Shown in pieces: positions 39,562-48,427 of a DNA stretch of 64,000 nt (positions are counted from its first letter, which is position 1; every line of letters begins with the position of its first letter). The notes beneath the pieces are model-generated. The model worked only from the letters and a program-made list of their open reading frames with translations, was not told where the DNA came from and made no database searches. The translations under genes and the position numbers were made by a program. The DNA lies in NCBI RefSeq assembly GCF_001854325.1, contig NZ_CP017754.1:1984001-2048000 (forward strand), in the 5' to 3' direction. This stretch comes from Cupriavidus malaysiensis (lineage in GTDB: Bacteria; Pseudomonadota; Gammaproteobacteria; Burkholderiales; Burkholderiaceae).

Positions 39562-40887
39562 ATGCAATTCGATGCCCGAGCTGCGAAGCTGCTGCAACCA
39601 GGCGAACACCTGGTGATCGCCGATTGTCCAGGCCTCCGGTTGGAGGTCAGTGCCACGCGCCGTAGCTGGATCTACCGCTACAAGTCTCCGGTCGACGGGC
39701 GTATGCGCCAATCCAAGATCGGCGCCTGGCCAGCCATGTCACCGGCGGCGGCTATCGTCGAATGGGAGCGGCTTCGGGCCGCCCGCGATGGTGGCGCAGA
39801 TCCCGCTGCAGAGAAGCGCGCGGCACGCACCGCAGCTCAAGGCAAAACAGCCGATAGTTTACCGCACGCCGCTGACTACACCGTCCGTCGGCTGTGCGAC
39901 GACTACCTGTCCGGATACATCGAGCGCCGGCGGAAGAGGAAGGGGGCGGACGAGGTCGGGCGTATGTTCAACAAGATGCTCGGTGGTCTAGGGAGCGTTC
40001 GCGCAGACAGTATTACTCGTGCCCAGGCATTTGACTTCCTGGATGGCTTCGCGAGCATTCCTGTGCAGGCCGCCAAGCTTCGTGCCGAGCTCGGCGCCGC
40101 TTGGGACTATGCGTTGGACGCGGGCCGGCTGTCGGATACCGTGCCTAACTGGTGGCGGCAGGTGATGAGGGGGCGACTGCGGAGCAAGGGCAAGCGCATT
40201 GAGGGCAAGTCTGTGGGCACTGCCAAGCGCGTGCTGACGCCCAAGGAGGTCGGCGAATTGGTCCGGTGGATGCCCAACTTCAGTCGGGTGGTGGCGGATG
40301 CGCTGACGCTCTACCTTTGGACCGGCTGCCGCGGTTCGGAAATCGTATCGATGGAGGTACGTGAGCTTAGCGAGGAGCCCGATGGGCTCTGGTGGACTAT
40401 CCCGAAGATGAAGACAAAAAACTCACATCGGGACGCTGCTACAGATTTGCGCGTACCGCTGATTGGCCGTGCGGAGCAGATCGTGCGTCGTCGCAGGGAT
40501 ATTGCTGTGAATGGCTACTTGTTCCCAGTGCGGCAGACTGGCGATAGGGCGACGGTTGGCCATATTGAACAGAAAACGATTCAAACCGCTGTTCATTACC
40601 ATCAGCCCTATTCGAAGACCAAGCCGAAGTCGAAGAGGCCGAGGCTGACCATCACGCATTGGGCTCCGCATGATCTACGGCGAACCCTACGGACTACCTT
40701 GACGGCGCAGGGTTGCCCAACCGATGTGGCCGAGGCAATCATTGGGCATATGCAGCCTGGTGTGCAGGGTGTCTACAACCTTCACGCCTACGACCACGAG
40801 CGACATGCTTGGCTCAAGCGTATCTCAGCATATTGGGAAGCGCAGGCGGCTCACGGAGGTGAATTTTTGCTGGCGGTTGCTCCATGA
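39562..40887 (+). CDS. int: Tyrosine-family phage integrase
   Basis: Protein of 441 residues of the P4-type integrase group. The N-terminal arm-binding domain (DCPGLRLEVSATRRSWIYRY, SKIGAWPAMS) is followed by a SAM-like core-binding region and the catalytic domain with Arg in TGCRGSEI, HDLRRT and Tyr in GVYNLHAY. It recombines the phage attP with the host attB. It lies at the left end of the prophage. Three short repeats abut its start. The gene is full length and looks functional. Confidence 0.9.
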   Translation: MQFDARAAKLLQPGEHLVIADCPGLRLEVSATRRSWIYRYKSPVDGRMRQSKIGAWPAMSPAAAIVEWERLRAARDGGADPAAEKRAARTAAQGKTADSLPHAADYTVRRLCDDYLSGYIERRRKRKGADEVGRMFNKMLGGLGSVRADSITRAQAFDFLDGFASIPVQAAKLRAELGAAWDYALDAGRLSDTVPNWWRQVMRGRLRSKGKRIEGKSVGTAKRVLTPKEVGELVRWMPNFSRVVADALTLYLWTGCRGSEIVSMEVRELSEEPDGLWWTIPKMKTKNSHRDAATDLRVPLIGRAEQIVRRRRDIAVNGYLFPVRQTGDRATVGHIEQKTIQTAVHYHQPYSKTKPKSKRPRLTITHWAPHDLRRTLRTTLTAQGCPTDVAEAIIGHMQPGVQGVYNLHAYDHERHAWLKRISAYWEAQAAHGGEFLLAVAP

Positions 40888-41152
40888 GTGCTTCAGGGTT
40901 AAATGGCTTGTTGCGAACCCGCTGAACACTTCCTGTCATATGCAATCTCTCGACACGTATCAGGAGATCGTTGAAAATGTTCAGTCATTTGGATTCTTGG
41001 GGGCGCTAAGTACTAACCAGGCTGCGCGCTGGTCACGGTGCGTGTCTTCATCACGTTGTCATGTGCGGTGGGTATGGCATCTGGCAGTCGAGGGATGAAT
41101 GGTGGCGAGACATTAGTGCAAGATCTTTCGAAATCTTAATCTGCGAGTGTGC

Positions 41153-42253
41153 ATGCGAATTAATTATTTGACGGTTAATGGGCTTTTTGGGAAGCCTGGT
41201 GTCATTACCTATTGGTTTAATCCGGATTTGAATATTCTGACTGGACGAAATGGGGCGGGGAAAACAACGATCATAAAATTGGCTTGGGCTTTAATTAGCG
41301 GCAATATATTGCTCGCCCTTCGGGAGGTGAATTTTAAGTCGTGTACTGTTGGTACGGATGAATATACTTGCACTGTCATTCGAACGGGGTCCGTGCATTG
41401 CAGGATTGAGTTGGAGATCGATGGGGAAAGTCATGTTCTAGAGGACGACGATGAGGAGCCTGACGGTTATTGTGAATATGCTGAGGATAAGGCTCAATCA
41501 CGTATGGTCGGTAGGGGGGGGTCCATTTTCTTCCCTACATTCCGTCGGATCGAAGGTGGATTCTCTATAGCGCCTGCCTCTTCGAATCGACCTCGAGGTG
41601 GCACGAAATCAGTTGGTGAGTTGGAGGAGTCGCTGGTGTCGGTTTCTCGCAAGCTCTCGAATGAAAAGCATTCATTCATTGCTGCATTGTCCAGTCAGGA
41701 CATCGTGAGTTTGCTCTTGAAAAGGTACACGGCCTTATCCGAGGAAATAAACGCTTTTCAGGGGGACGTGACCAAAAGCGTTATTGAAAAAATTCGCCAA
41801 TACGAGAAAACACAAAACAATCGACAGGATGCGGATGCTCTCCTCTCAGAAACTCGAGCGGAAATTGAGAAAATAGAGGAGTTTAGTTCGCGTACGCTGA
41901 CTCCTCTTAATGGGGTTCGAGATCTCGTGGAGAGATTGTTTCAGCACTCTGGCATATCCTTTGGAACTCGATTGAGCTTTGGTGATGCCGCCGCCGCAGT
42001 GACAAGCGATGCATTATCGGCGGGTGAAAAGCAAATGCTCAGCTTCATTTGCTATAACGCATTTCATAAGAACTCCATTATATTTATTGATGAGCCGGAG
42101 CTTAGTCTGCATGTCGATTGGCAGAGAAGGCTTTATTCGATTCTTGAGTCGCAAGAATCGGGCAATCAGTTCATTTTCGCAACACACTCTCCCTTTATTT
42201 ACGCAAAATACCCAGATAAAGAGGTTAGCGTTGGTATCGATAGGGGGGAGTAA
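41153..42253 (+). CDS. ariA: PARIS ATPase AriA
   Basis: Protein of 366 residues, an ABC/SMC-type AAA_15 ATPase: Walker A GRNGAGKTT near residue 33, signature-like SAGEKQMLSF, Walker B IIFIDEPELSLH and an ATHSP switch His. A helical insertion separates the halves. In PARIS, AriA assembles with AriB and releases it on sensing phage anti-restriction proteins. The next gene encodes the matching DUF4435/TOPRIM AriB and starts 1 nt after its stop. ATG 41153 chosen over GTG 41147. The gene is markedly AT-richer than its neighbours, a sign of transfer. Confidence 0.85.
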   Translation: MRINYLTVNGLFGKPGVITYWFNPDLNILTGRNGAGKTTIIKLAWALISGNILLALREVNFKSCTVGTDEYTCTVIRTGSVHCRIELEIDGESHVLEDDDEEPDGYCEYAEDKAQSRMVGRGGSIFFPTFRRIEGGFSIAPASSNRPRGGTKSVGELEESLVSVSRKLSNEKHSFIAALSSQDIVSLLLKRYTALSEEINAFQGDVTKSVIEKIRQYEKTQNNRQDADALLSETRAEIEKIEEFSSRTLTPLNGVRDLVERLFQHSGISFGTRLSFGDAAAAVTSDALSAGEKQMLSFICYNAFHKNSIIFIDEPELSLHVDWQRRLYSILESQESGNQFIFATHSPFIYAKYPDKEVSVGIDRGE

Positions 42254-42254
42254 T

Positions 42255-43025
42255 ATGAGTTCCGAAAAGGCGCGCCCAACGGTGGATGAGATCTATGAGA
42301 TCCTTAGGCGGACATCCCTTCCAACGGTCTTGGTGGAGGGGAAGGATGACATTATTTTTTACCGTTCTGTTGAGCATGAGTTACGTGATTTAGATGTTGA
42401 TATGTTCCCGGCTGGTAATAAGGATGCTGTGCTTGAGCTTAGGAGGAGAATAAAAGAGAATCCCATATCGGCTCCGGTCGTTTTTGTTGTTGATAATGAT
42501 CTTTGGGTGTATTCGATTGCGGGGCGGCCGAGTGGCATAGAGGACCTTATTACTACAACGGGATATTCAATAGAGAACGATCTATTTATTGATGGCGATC
42601 TCGAGAGTTTTCTACGTCCCGATGAGGTGTCTGGATTTAAATCTGAATTAAAGCTGTTCTTGCGGTGGTATGCGCTTTCAATTAATAGAAATATTAATGG
42701 GTTGCCGTCAAGTTTTCGCACGCATGCGGGCAAAGTTTTGGACGACAAGGCTTTCTATGAGGCGGAAATGACCCTGCAAGAGGGGGAGGTCTATCCGGAA
42801 GCGTTGCTCGAAGAAATTCAATCCAACTATGGCACCCTGCTGAGAGGGAAGTCACTGTTTGCTTTGCTCCTTCGCCAATTATCGGGAAAGAAGCGAGATG
42901 TGAAGTTTGGAGGTAAGCAATTGATGGAGATTGGGGCGTCTAGAAAGGGCTCTCATTTTCGGAGAATTCAGATCTCGGTGAGGAAATCTGTGGAGCAAGC
43001 CTTGGGTACTCTGCCGGTTTCGTAG
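42255..43025 (+). CDS. ariB: PARIS effector AriB (DUF4435/TOPRIM)
   Basis: Protein of 256 residues. Residues about 20-80 form the TOPRIM-like core: VLVEGKDDIIFYR with the catalytic Glu and VVFVVDNDLW with the Asp pair, as in DUF4435. AGGGGGGAG before ATG 42255 fixes the start; an upstream in-frame ATG lies inside ariA and is unlikely. In known PARIS systems AriB is a nuclease released by AriA that cleaves host tRNA and stops infection. AT-rich like ariA. Located between the integrase and the early operon, a usual cargo position in phages and satellites. Confidence 0.85.
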   Translation: MSSEKARPTVDEIYEILRRTSLPTVLVEGKDDIIFYRSVEHELRDLDVDMFPAGNKDAVLELRRRIKENPISAPVVFVVDNDLWVYSIAGRPSGIEDLITTTGYSIENDLFIDGDLESFLRPDEVSGFKSELKLFLRWYALSINRNINGLPSSFRTHAGKVLDDKAFYEAEMTLQEGEVYPEALLEEIQSNYGTLLRGKSLFALLLRQLSGKKRDVKFGGKQLMEIGASRKGSHFRRIQISVRKSVEQALGTLPVS

Positions 43026-43292
43026 CGGGTGCGCTGGTGGGGCCTCTAGGAACTCCGTTTTTGCAAATAATAAGTGTGCCTTCGTGCAGTCCGCATTTGC
43101 GAAGCCACGTGCGACCCGCCTAGGCAGCTTCCACAATCCAATATGGGCCCGGAAGAGACGTCCGATCGGGGGGGCAATCCCCGTCTCGTCTCGGTTATTC
43201 GCACCGCTGCCGCTGCATTATCCGTTGCTGATCTCGCAATGGTTGATCTCAGTAGCATCGCTTCGCGTGGATTGCATTGTCAACTCTGGAGG

Positions 43293-43613
43293 TCAATTGC
43301 GCCGGCTTGTGTTGGGCGGTGGCGGCAGTTCTGAGACTGGACGCGTTTCGGCCCATTCTTCGAGCTCTCTAATGAGCCACCCGACCCGATGCTTCGACAG
43401 AAGGCGAGGCTTCGGGAATGCTTCTTCGCGCACCAACTTCTGGACACTGGTTTCGGACAGGGCAACGATTGCGGCTGCCGTTGACAGGTCCACGTAGAGG
43501 GGCTTCGCAGAGACCGGCGAAATCGCTCTCCTCTTGCTTCTTGAGTCGCGTCCATTCGGCATGGGCGACAGTGAGCTATCAGACGGCAGTGGGGCTGCGC
43601 AATTGACCGTCAT
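43293..43613 (-). CDS. AlpA-family excisionase-like regulator
   Basis: Protein of 106 residues. The C-terminal 65 residues (YVDLSTAAAIVALSETSVQK, then PRLLSKHRVGWLIRELEEWA) match the AlpA/MerR-like winged helix typical of phage excisionases and regulators. The first 40 residues are Ser/Arg-rich. Its ATG overlaps the stop of the upstream gene as ATGA, supporting the start. Last gene of the leftward early operon, next to the PARIS-integrase end, so an excision role is likely. Confidence 0.75.
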   Translation of the reverse strand: MTVNCAAPLPSDSSLSPMPNGRDSRSKRRAISPVSAKPLYVDLSTAAAIVALSETSVQKLVREEAFPKPRLLSKHRVGWLIRELEEWAETRPVSELPPPPNTSRRN

Positions 43614-44119
43614 TGCGCTACTCCAGATGGCGCCGAGGGTTGCATATCCGATACTCTCCAGCAAGTGTCCTGCGCTAGCCGACGGACTTCGCGCACGTAG
43701 ACGGCCGTCGGGCCTTCCTCACAGTCATAGATGGCCAGGCAGAACCACCCCTTGCCGGCGGGTGACTTTGGTGCCCAATCGGAGAAGTCGCCGGCAGGCC
43801 CGAGGTAGCGCTCACACGCTTTGGCGGGCAGCTCGTCGTCTTCCATCACAACAGACTTGACGTCGAAGCCATTGGCAAAGGCGAACCAATCCAGACGGAA
43901 GTCTGCGCCGCGCTGCGCTGGCAGCGCCGGGTGGAAGAAGTAGCCGTGCTGGTCTCGTTCGACGGGTACGGGCTCCAACAGCGTGCGTACTGCTCCGGCA
44001 GCGCGAATGATGCGGGTGGCAATGTGTTCCAGATGCGTTGGGCGCATCCGGACGCTGCTCGGGCCTTCAAGAGTGCCGCCGGCGTTGGTGGCCATCTGCA
44101 GGAGGTCGAGGTTTTCCAT
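43610..44119 (-). CDS. Hypothetical phage protein
   Basis: Protein of 169 residues, not recognised. Alpha/beta with a Trp/Phe-rich centre (FRLDWFAFANGFDV) and a Cys in CLAIYDCEEGP. GAGGAGGTGTGAC precedes the ATG. It starts 2 nt after the ParB-like gene ends and overlaps the AlpA gene, so it is coupled to both. Probably an early cytoplasmic protein. Confidence 0.65.
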   Translation of the reverse strand: MENLDLLQMATNAGGTLEGPSSVRMRPTHLEHIATRIIRAAGAVRTLLEPVPVERDQHGYFFHPALPAQRGADFRLDWFAFANGFDVKSVVMEDDELPAKACERYLGPAGDFSDWAPKSPAGKGWFCLAIYDCEEGPTAVYVREVRRLAQDTCWRVSDMQPSAPSGVAQ

Positions 44120-44120
44120 G

Positions 44121-46280
44121 TCACACCTCCTCGGTAGCAGGTTCGGCCAGCAGCTCATCCAACGCTTTACCACTGGCCAGCGCGGTTTCTATCCAGGCCG
44201 GGCGCTTACCGCGCCCGCTCCAGGTGTTGCCGGCCTGGTCGCGGTACCGCACAGGGCGAAGCCGCGCCACCGGCTCGGTCGGAGGTGGGCTCGATTCTTC
44301 GGTGGCGTCTTCGGTCGAGGCGGTGGAGGGCTCCTGGTCTGGGAGCGCGGCAGCCGATGCGCCCGGGCCGCGGAGGATCGCCGGTAGCCAGCGGCGGCCG
44401 ACCAGGCGCTCTTCGGCGGCGCCGATCTGCGTTTCCTTCTTCAAGCCGGCGATCGCGTCGGCGGCCTCCTGGCCGGCGGCCTCGCGCACCGCCTCGAGGC
44501 GGCGCGCCTTCGGTACGCTGGCCAGGTATGAACCTGCGGTCGGTGCCCACCAGTCGGCCATGTCCAGGTCGACTGCTGCGGCGAGACGGTGCGCCTTCGC
44601 GTGGCCGTGGGCGTCCTCGCGTTGCTCGACCGTATTGATGCTGTGGGCGACGCAGACGGCCAGGAGGTCGATCTTGTCGACGTGGCTCAGTTCCAGCAAC
44701 CAGGGGAAGAGTTGATCGCGATCACGCGGCAGCCGCTCCTCCCACGCGCCGATCAGCTCGTCCATGCGCGTCCAGGCGGCGCACCCCTCTAGGTCGGGCG
44801 CCATGCCTTGCCCACAAGTACGAATGTTGGTCAGGGAAACCTTGGCCACTGAGTCGTAGCGCGCGAGATCGTCGACGGCGTCGAAAAGGGGAGGGACCAG
44901 CGCATAGAGCAGTTCGGCCAAGGCGACGCACGGGTTGTCGGCGACCAGGGCCTGCAAGGCTGAAGTGCGATGGGCTGTCAGCTGCGTGACCAGGCGTTCG
45001 GACAGAGGGCGCAAGGCTTCCGGCTCGCCCTCGCCTGGCGCGGCAGTGGTTGCCCTACCGGCGTCGCCGGGGTCCGCGTCGCTGGGCTCGGCCGCTGTGG
45101 TGCTCTTGGCCTTCTTCTTGTTCTGCTCGGGCCTGATCAGGCCTCGGTGGATCGACAGTTCGCCCGTCATGTCGATTCGAACGATCACGCCGGCTTTGGC
45201 CTTCTGCCGGTCGGTGAAGATCTCGCGTCGCGCTTCCACCTCCTCAATGCGCGCCTCGACGCTGCCGAGTTCGGTCGACAGCGCTTCGTCCTCGATGTCG
45301 AGCGCTTGGATCTTCTCGTCCAGCACCTTGGCTTGCGCCTGCAGCTCACCGAGTTCCGCCTGCTCCTCGTCCGTCAGGTCGCGCTTCTTCGGCTGGCTTT
45401 TGCCGAAGAGGGTCATGTCATGGAGGCTGATGCTCTCGTTGGCCTCGACCCAGCTCCAGCCCTCCTCGCGCACGCGCTCCGCAACACCTTCAAGTTTCTC
45501 CAGGGCCAAGCGTTTCAGGAGCGAGCCATCGCCGATGTACCCTCCGCCATCGCTGAACAGGTCACGGAGGACGGGACCTCCGGCCTCCTCGTAGGCATCG
45601 AGGCCAACGAAGCGGGCAAGGCGGTCCGTCTTCGCATTGATGGCGCCTGGCTTGGCGATTGCCGCACGCAGCATGTCGGGGCGCGTCTGCCATTCACCTT
45701 GGCTCTTGGCGCGCTTCCACACCTGTTCCTGCCAGGCGTGGTCGTCCGTGATAGCCAGCGCCATCAGTTGATCCAGGTTCAGCTCGCCATCGCGGTAGCC
45801 CTGCACCAGGCGCGGGGAGACGTTGGCTAGCTTGAGGCGGCGTTGCACAGTTAGCGGCGTCGCGCCGAAGCGTGCGGCGATTTCCTCGATCGAGCTGCCG
45901 CTATCGATCATGCGCTTGAAGGCATCGAACTCGTCGGCCGGGTGCATCGCCTCATGCATGTTGGCGGCTACGCTGATCTCCTCCGCCTGGTCGGGGTCGG
46001 CCACCATGCAGAGGAACTCGAAGGACTCTGGCAGCTCCCCGGTGCCGATCCTCAGGTGCGCACCCTCCAGGCGAGTGCCGCCGTCGATCACCTCGAAGGC
46101 GGGGGCGTTCTTCTTGCGGCTGACGTGCGGGATGATGGTCAGGTTCTCAATCTGACCATGGGCGACCAGGGAGGCGCCTATCTCACGCACGCGCTTGCGT
46201 GGCCGGTTGCGTTGGTTGCGCGGCGAGATGATCAGGTCGAGTGCGCGGATGTGAAGCAGGTCGCCAGGTTTGTGGCTCAT
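44121..46280 (-). CDS. ParB-like protein with C-terminal H-NS DNA-binding domain
   Basis: Protein of 719 residues. Residues about 10-110 are a ParB/Spo0J nuclease-type domain (RALDLIISPRNQRNRPRKRV, FEVIDGGTRLEGA) and residues about 120-180 the KorB-type HTH (EEIAARFGATPLTVQRRLKL). Residues about 305-370 form a coiled coil. The last 43 residues end in an H-NS-type DNA-binding domain: YRDQAGNTWSGRGKRPAWIE keeps the conserved W-x-GRG-x-x-P-x-W core. H-NS domains bind AT-rich DNA and silence genes. The fusion could let the phage pack or silence DNA, including the AT-rich PARIS genes. Large for a ParB relative. Confidence 0.82.
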   Translation of the reverse strand: MSHKPGDLLHIRALDLIISPRNQRNRPRKRVREIGASLVAHGQIENLTIIPHVSRKKNAPAFEVIDGGTRLEGAHLRIGTGELPESFEFLCMVADPDQAEEISVAANMHEAMHPADEFDAFKRMIDSGSSIEEIAARFGATPLTVQRRLKLANVSPRLVQGYRDGELNLDQLMALAITDDHAWQEQVWKRAKSQGEWQTRPDMLRAAIAKPGAINAKTDRLARFVGLDAYEEAGGPVLRDLFSDGGGYIGDGSLLKRLALEKLEGVAERVREEGWSWVEANESISLHDMTLFGKSQPKKRDLTDEEQAELGELQAQAKVLDEKIQALDIEDEALSTELGSVEARIEEVEARREIFTDRQKAKAGVIVRIDMTGELSIHRGLIRPEQNKKKAKSTTAAEPSDADPGDAGRATTAAPGEGEPEALRPLSERLVTQLTAHRTSALQALVADNPCVALAELLYALVPPLFDAVDDLARYDSVAKVSLTNIRTCGQGMAPDLEGCAAWTRMDELIGAWEERLPRDRDQLFPWLLELSHVDKIDLLAVCVAHSINTVEQREDAHGHAKAHRLAAAVDLDMADWWAPTAGSYLASVPKARRLEAVREAAGQEAADAIAGLKKETQIGAAEERLVGRRWLPAILRGPGASAAALPDQEPSTASTEDATEESSPPPTEPVARLRPVRYRDQAGNTWSGRGKRPAWIETALASGKALDELLAEPATEEV

Positions 46281-46294
46281 ATCGGGCTCCGGGG

Positions 46295-46714
46295 TCAGTC
46301 GATGATGGTGTCGCCTTGCGCCTGCAGCTGAGCTTTGACGAGGGCGTGGGCGAGGTTGAAGGCGTCGAGGCGGGTCCGGCCGAGGGCGGATTCGACGTGC
46401 GGGGCGGCGGCGCGTAGGGTCAGCTCGTCCAGCCGGCTCAGGGCCACCATGCCCGTCCGCTCCCAGCGGCCGAAAATGGCGGCCATGGCGCGGCGGGCGG
46501 AGTGGATCTGGATCAGCGCATCGGGCGCACGCTGTGCGGCGAGGGCTACGGCCAGCACGTCCAGGAGGCGCGTGAGCCGGTTATAGCTTTGGGTCGTGGG
46601 CGCGTGGATGAAGGCCACCAGGTCGGTGGCGAACGTCAGCCGCAGGCGCGGCTGGGACACGGTGGGCTTGGGTGGACGCACTCGGCGCGGATGGTGGAGA
46701 TGGCGCGTGCTCAC
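46295..46714 (-). CDS. Hypothetical phage early protein
   Basis: Protein of 139 residues, mainly helical (NRLTRLLDVLAVALAAQRAP), with a basic N-terminus. Not recognised. Its start overlaps the stop of the kinase-like gene by 4 nt, and its stop lies 14 nt before the ParB-like start. Cytoplasmic, early-expressed. Confidence 0.6.
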   Translation of the reverse strand: MSTRHLHHPRRVRPPKPTVSQPRLRLTFATDLVAFIHAPTTQSYNRLTRLLDVLAVALAAQRAPDALIQIHSARRAMAAIFGRWERTGMVALSRLDELTLRAAAPHVESALGRTRLDAFNLAHALVKAQLQAQGDTIID

Positions 46715-47253
46715 AGGCCACCTCCGGCGAAGGCCTTGTCGCCGACGATGCGGTCGAGTTGGTCGTAGAGCTGGAACAGGCTGCCATCGTTGTGGATCTC
46801 CTGGTCGCCTTCACGAAGCTGCACGCCGGCTCCTGGAATGCGTGCGTGGGGGCTGGCGGCATCGGGCCGCACCAGGTGGATCAGGTAGCCGCCGCGGTCG
46901 CGGATCATGGCGGCTTCATCCTCGCCATCCACGTCGAGGAAGACGACATCGAGCCCCGCCAGGCTGTCCAGCTCGCGGGCCGCCAAGTCGGTCCACAGCG
47001 AGGCCTTGACGTGCGAGCGGCCCCACTCGGTGCCCAGCGACTGCATCAGCTGGTGCGGCGAACGGCCGATCCAGTCGATGGCGTTGTGCTCGGCCGCCGG
47101 AGTGAAGTGGGCATCCGTCAGGCCAAGCCCGGCCTGCAGCATCTGGCGCAGGGGCGTGGCGAAGTCGAGAGGCAAGAAGCGGTGCGCTTCTGCCAGGTAG
47201 GCGGCAGCAGTTTCCTTGCCGGATCCTGTGCGGCCGGTCAGTCCAATCAGCAT
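46711..47253 (-). CDS. Deoxynucleoside monophosphate kinase-like protein
   Basis: Protein of 180 residues. P-loop GLTGRTGSGKE at residues 4-14, a LID-like Arg region and acidic DVVFLDVDGEDE as probable Walker B. This pattern fits the phage dNMP kinase family, which phosphorylates deoxynucleotides for phage DNA synthesis. Length is normal. Within the leftward early operon, overlapping the next gene by 4 nt. Confidence 0.75.
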   Translation of the reverse strand: MLIGLTGRTGSGKETAAAYLAEAHRFLPLDFATPLRQMLQAGLGLTDAHFTPAAEHNAIDWIGRSPHQLMQSLGTEWGRSHVKASLWTDLAARELDSLAGLDVVFLDVDGEDEAAMIRDRGGYLIHLVRPDAASPHARIPGAGVQLREGDQEIHNDGSLFQLYDQLDRIVGDKAFAGGGL

Positions 47254-47262
47254 GGTCTCTCC

Positions 47263-47487
47263 TCAGTCGAGGTCGTTCGCCTGGCGGCGTTTGTGGTCGA
47301 TGAAGTCGGGATCGAGCCGGGGCCGCGCCGGCTGGCGGCGGGCTTGCTCGCGAAGGAAGGCGCGGCGGCTGCGCGCCAGCTTTCTGCGGATCGCGGGGAT
47401 CTCGACCTGCTCTTCGGGTCGGCCGGAGCCCTTCACGCGGAGGAACTCCGCGATCAGCTCGGCCTTCGAGATCCGGCGCGCTGTCAT
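47263..47487 (-). CDS. Small basic phage protein
   Basis: Protein of 74 residues, Arg/Lys-rich (AIRRKLARSRRAFLREQARR), helical. Not recognised. Its start overlaps the previous small gene (ATGA). Probably a nucleic-acid-binding early protein. Confidence 0.55.
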   Translation of the reverse strand: MTARRISKAELIAEFLRVKGSGRPEEQVEIPAIRRKLARSRRAFLREQARRQPARPRLDPDFIDHKRRQANDLD

Positions 47488-47609
47488 GCCGGTACTGCCG
47501 TCACGCTGCGTGCGCCGCGGTCCAGGGCATCCAGGATCGCGTCGCAGGTGGAGCGGAACAGGCCGGAATAGGTGAGGCGGCCGTCGATGGTGACGTGGAC
47601 GTGGATCAT
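47484..47609 (-). CDS. 41-residue phage protein
   Basis: A short frame starting at 47609 and coding for 41 residues (MIHVHVTIDGRLTYSGLFRS, then a helix rich in Asp/Ala). Overlapping ATGA junctions on both sides support it as a real gene in the operon. Beta-beta-helix character; function unknown. Confidence 0.55.
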   Translation of the reverse strand: MIHVHVTIDGRLTYSGLFRSTCDAILDALDRGARSVTAVPA

Positions 47610-47767
47610 GCCGACCTCCCATCCGAGGTGGGGCGGATCGCGCTGGCCGCTTCGTCCATGGCCGTGGCCAGGCAGGAGATGGCCACCAGTGCGATGGCGA
47701 TCAGCGTGGCGACGAGGAGGCCGCGGTTGTTGCGCGTGATGCGCGCGTGGCGGTCGCGGGCGTTCAT
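47606..47767 (-). CDS. 53-residue membrane protein
   Basis: Starts at ATG 47767. Basic N-terminus (RDRHARITRNNRG), one transmembrane helix (LLVATLIAIALVAISCLA) and a polar end. Coupled to both neighbours by 4-nt overlaps. Likely an inner-membrane phage protein, possibly exclusion or lysis control; not proven. Confidence 0.55.
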   Translation of the reverse strand: MNARDRHARITRNNRGLLVATLIAIALVAISCLATAMDEAASAIRPTSDGRSA

Positions 47768-48201
47768 GCCGTGGCCTCCGCCGGCGCGGCGAGCGCCGCC
47801 GCCGCTTCGCGATGGGCCTGCTCTAGGTCTGCGAGGCGTGTCATCACGCGGACGGTGAGGCGGCCCTTCTTGAAGTAGGCATTGGCCAGTTCGTAGTCAT
47901 CGCGGCCGACGAATTTGAAGCCCGTGAGCAGCAGTGCGCGGCATAGCGCCCGCTCTTGAGCGACCGACATCCCTCCAAGCGAGAGCCTCAGTCTCTCGCG
48001 GAACACGGGGTAGGTGTGCTCGATGCAGATGTTGGCGCCGGCAGCCTTGATGGCCGGGAGGTCTGCCTCCAGCAGCGCCAGGGCCGCCGCCATGTCCTTA
48101 ATTTCCAGTAGGCGCCCGCGGTGGCGGCGCTCCTCCATTGCCAGAGCCTGCTGCGGCAGGGGCATGGCCATGATCTGCTCGTAGGTCGGGTGCTTTGCCA
48201 T
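47764..48201 (-). CDS. Hypothetical phage early protein
   Basis: Protein of 145 residues, helical, not recognised (PLPQQALAMEERRHRGRLLE, RLRLSLGGMSVAQERAL). First gene of the leftward operon, directly after the operator-covered promoter at 48254-48282. GAAGGAGTCC-type ribosome-binding site. Early gene under repressor control. Confidence 0.6.
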   Translation of the reverse strand: MAKHPTYEQIMAMPLPQQALAMEERRHRGRLLEIKDMAAALALLEADLPAIKAAGANICIEHTYPVFRERLRLSLGGMSVAQERALCRALLLTGFKFVGRDDYELANAYFKKGRLTVRVMTRLADLEQAHREAAAALAAPAEATA

Positions 48202-48248
48202 TTCGGACTCCTTCCTCGCTTGGTCAATCGGGTCAGCCGTTCACTTGC

Positions 48249-48297
48249 GGCTAATATTAGCCGTGGGCTTTTGTTTTGACAATAGCCTTGGGCTAAT
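48249..48297 (-). promoter_or_regulatory. Leftward early promoter with overlapping operators
   Basis: Minus-strand TTGTCA (48282-48277), 17 nt, TAATAT (48259-48254). The -10 lies inside the 14-bp perfect palindrome GGCTAATATTAGCC (48249-48262). TAGCC-N-TGGGCT occurs twice around it. The same GGCTAATATT core is at the rightward promoter near 49497, so both are likely bound by one repressor. Confidence 0.7.
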
Positions 48298-48427
48298 GAT
48301 CTGGTGCTGAGAGGGAGGAGGGAACGGAAGAGGCTCGCTGAAGCGGGCTTCGGGCTGGGGCCTGCCCAGGTGGGGGCGGGCTCTGGCACGGACGTGTCTG
48401 ATCAACAACTGAACTAAACTCGTCCGG

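Noticed and set aside
42009..42254. Longer version of AriB
   Set aside because: The extra part lies inside ariA in another frame; AGGGGGGAG before 42255 marks the start.
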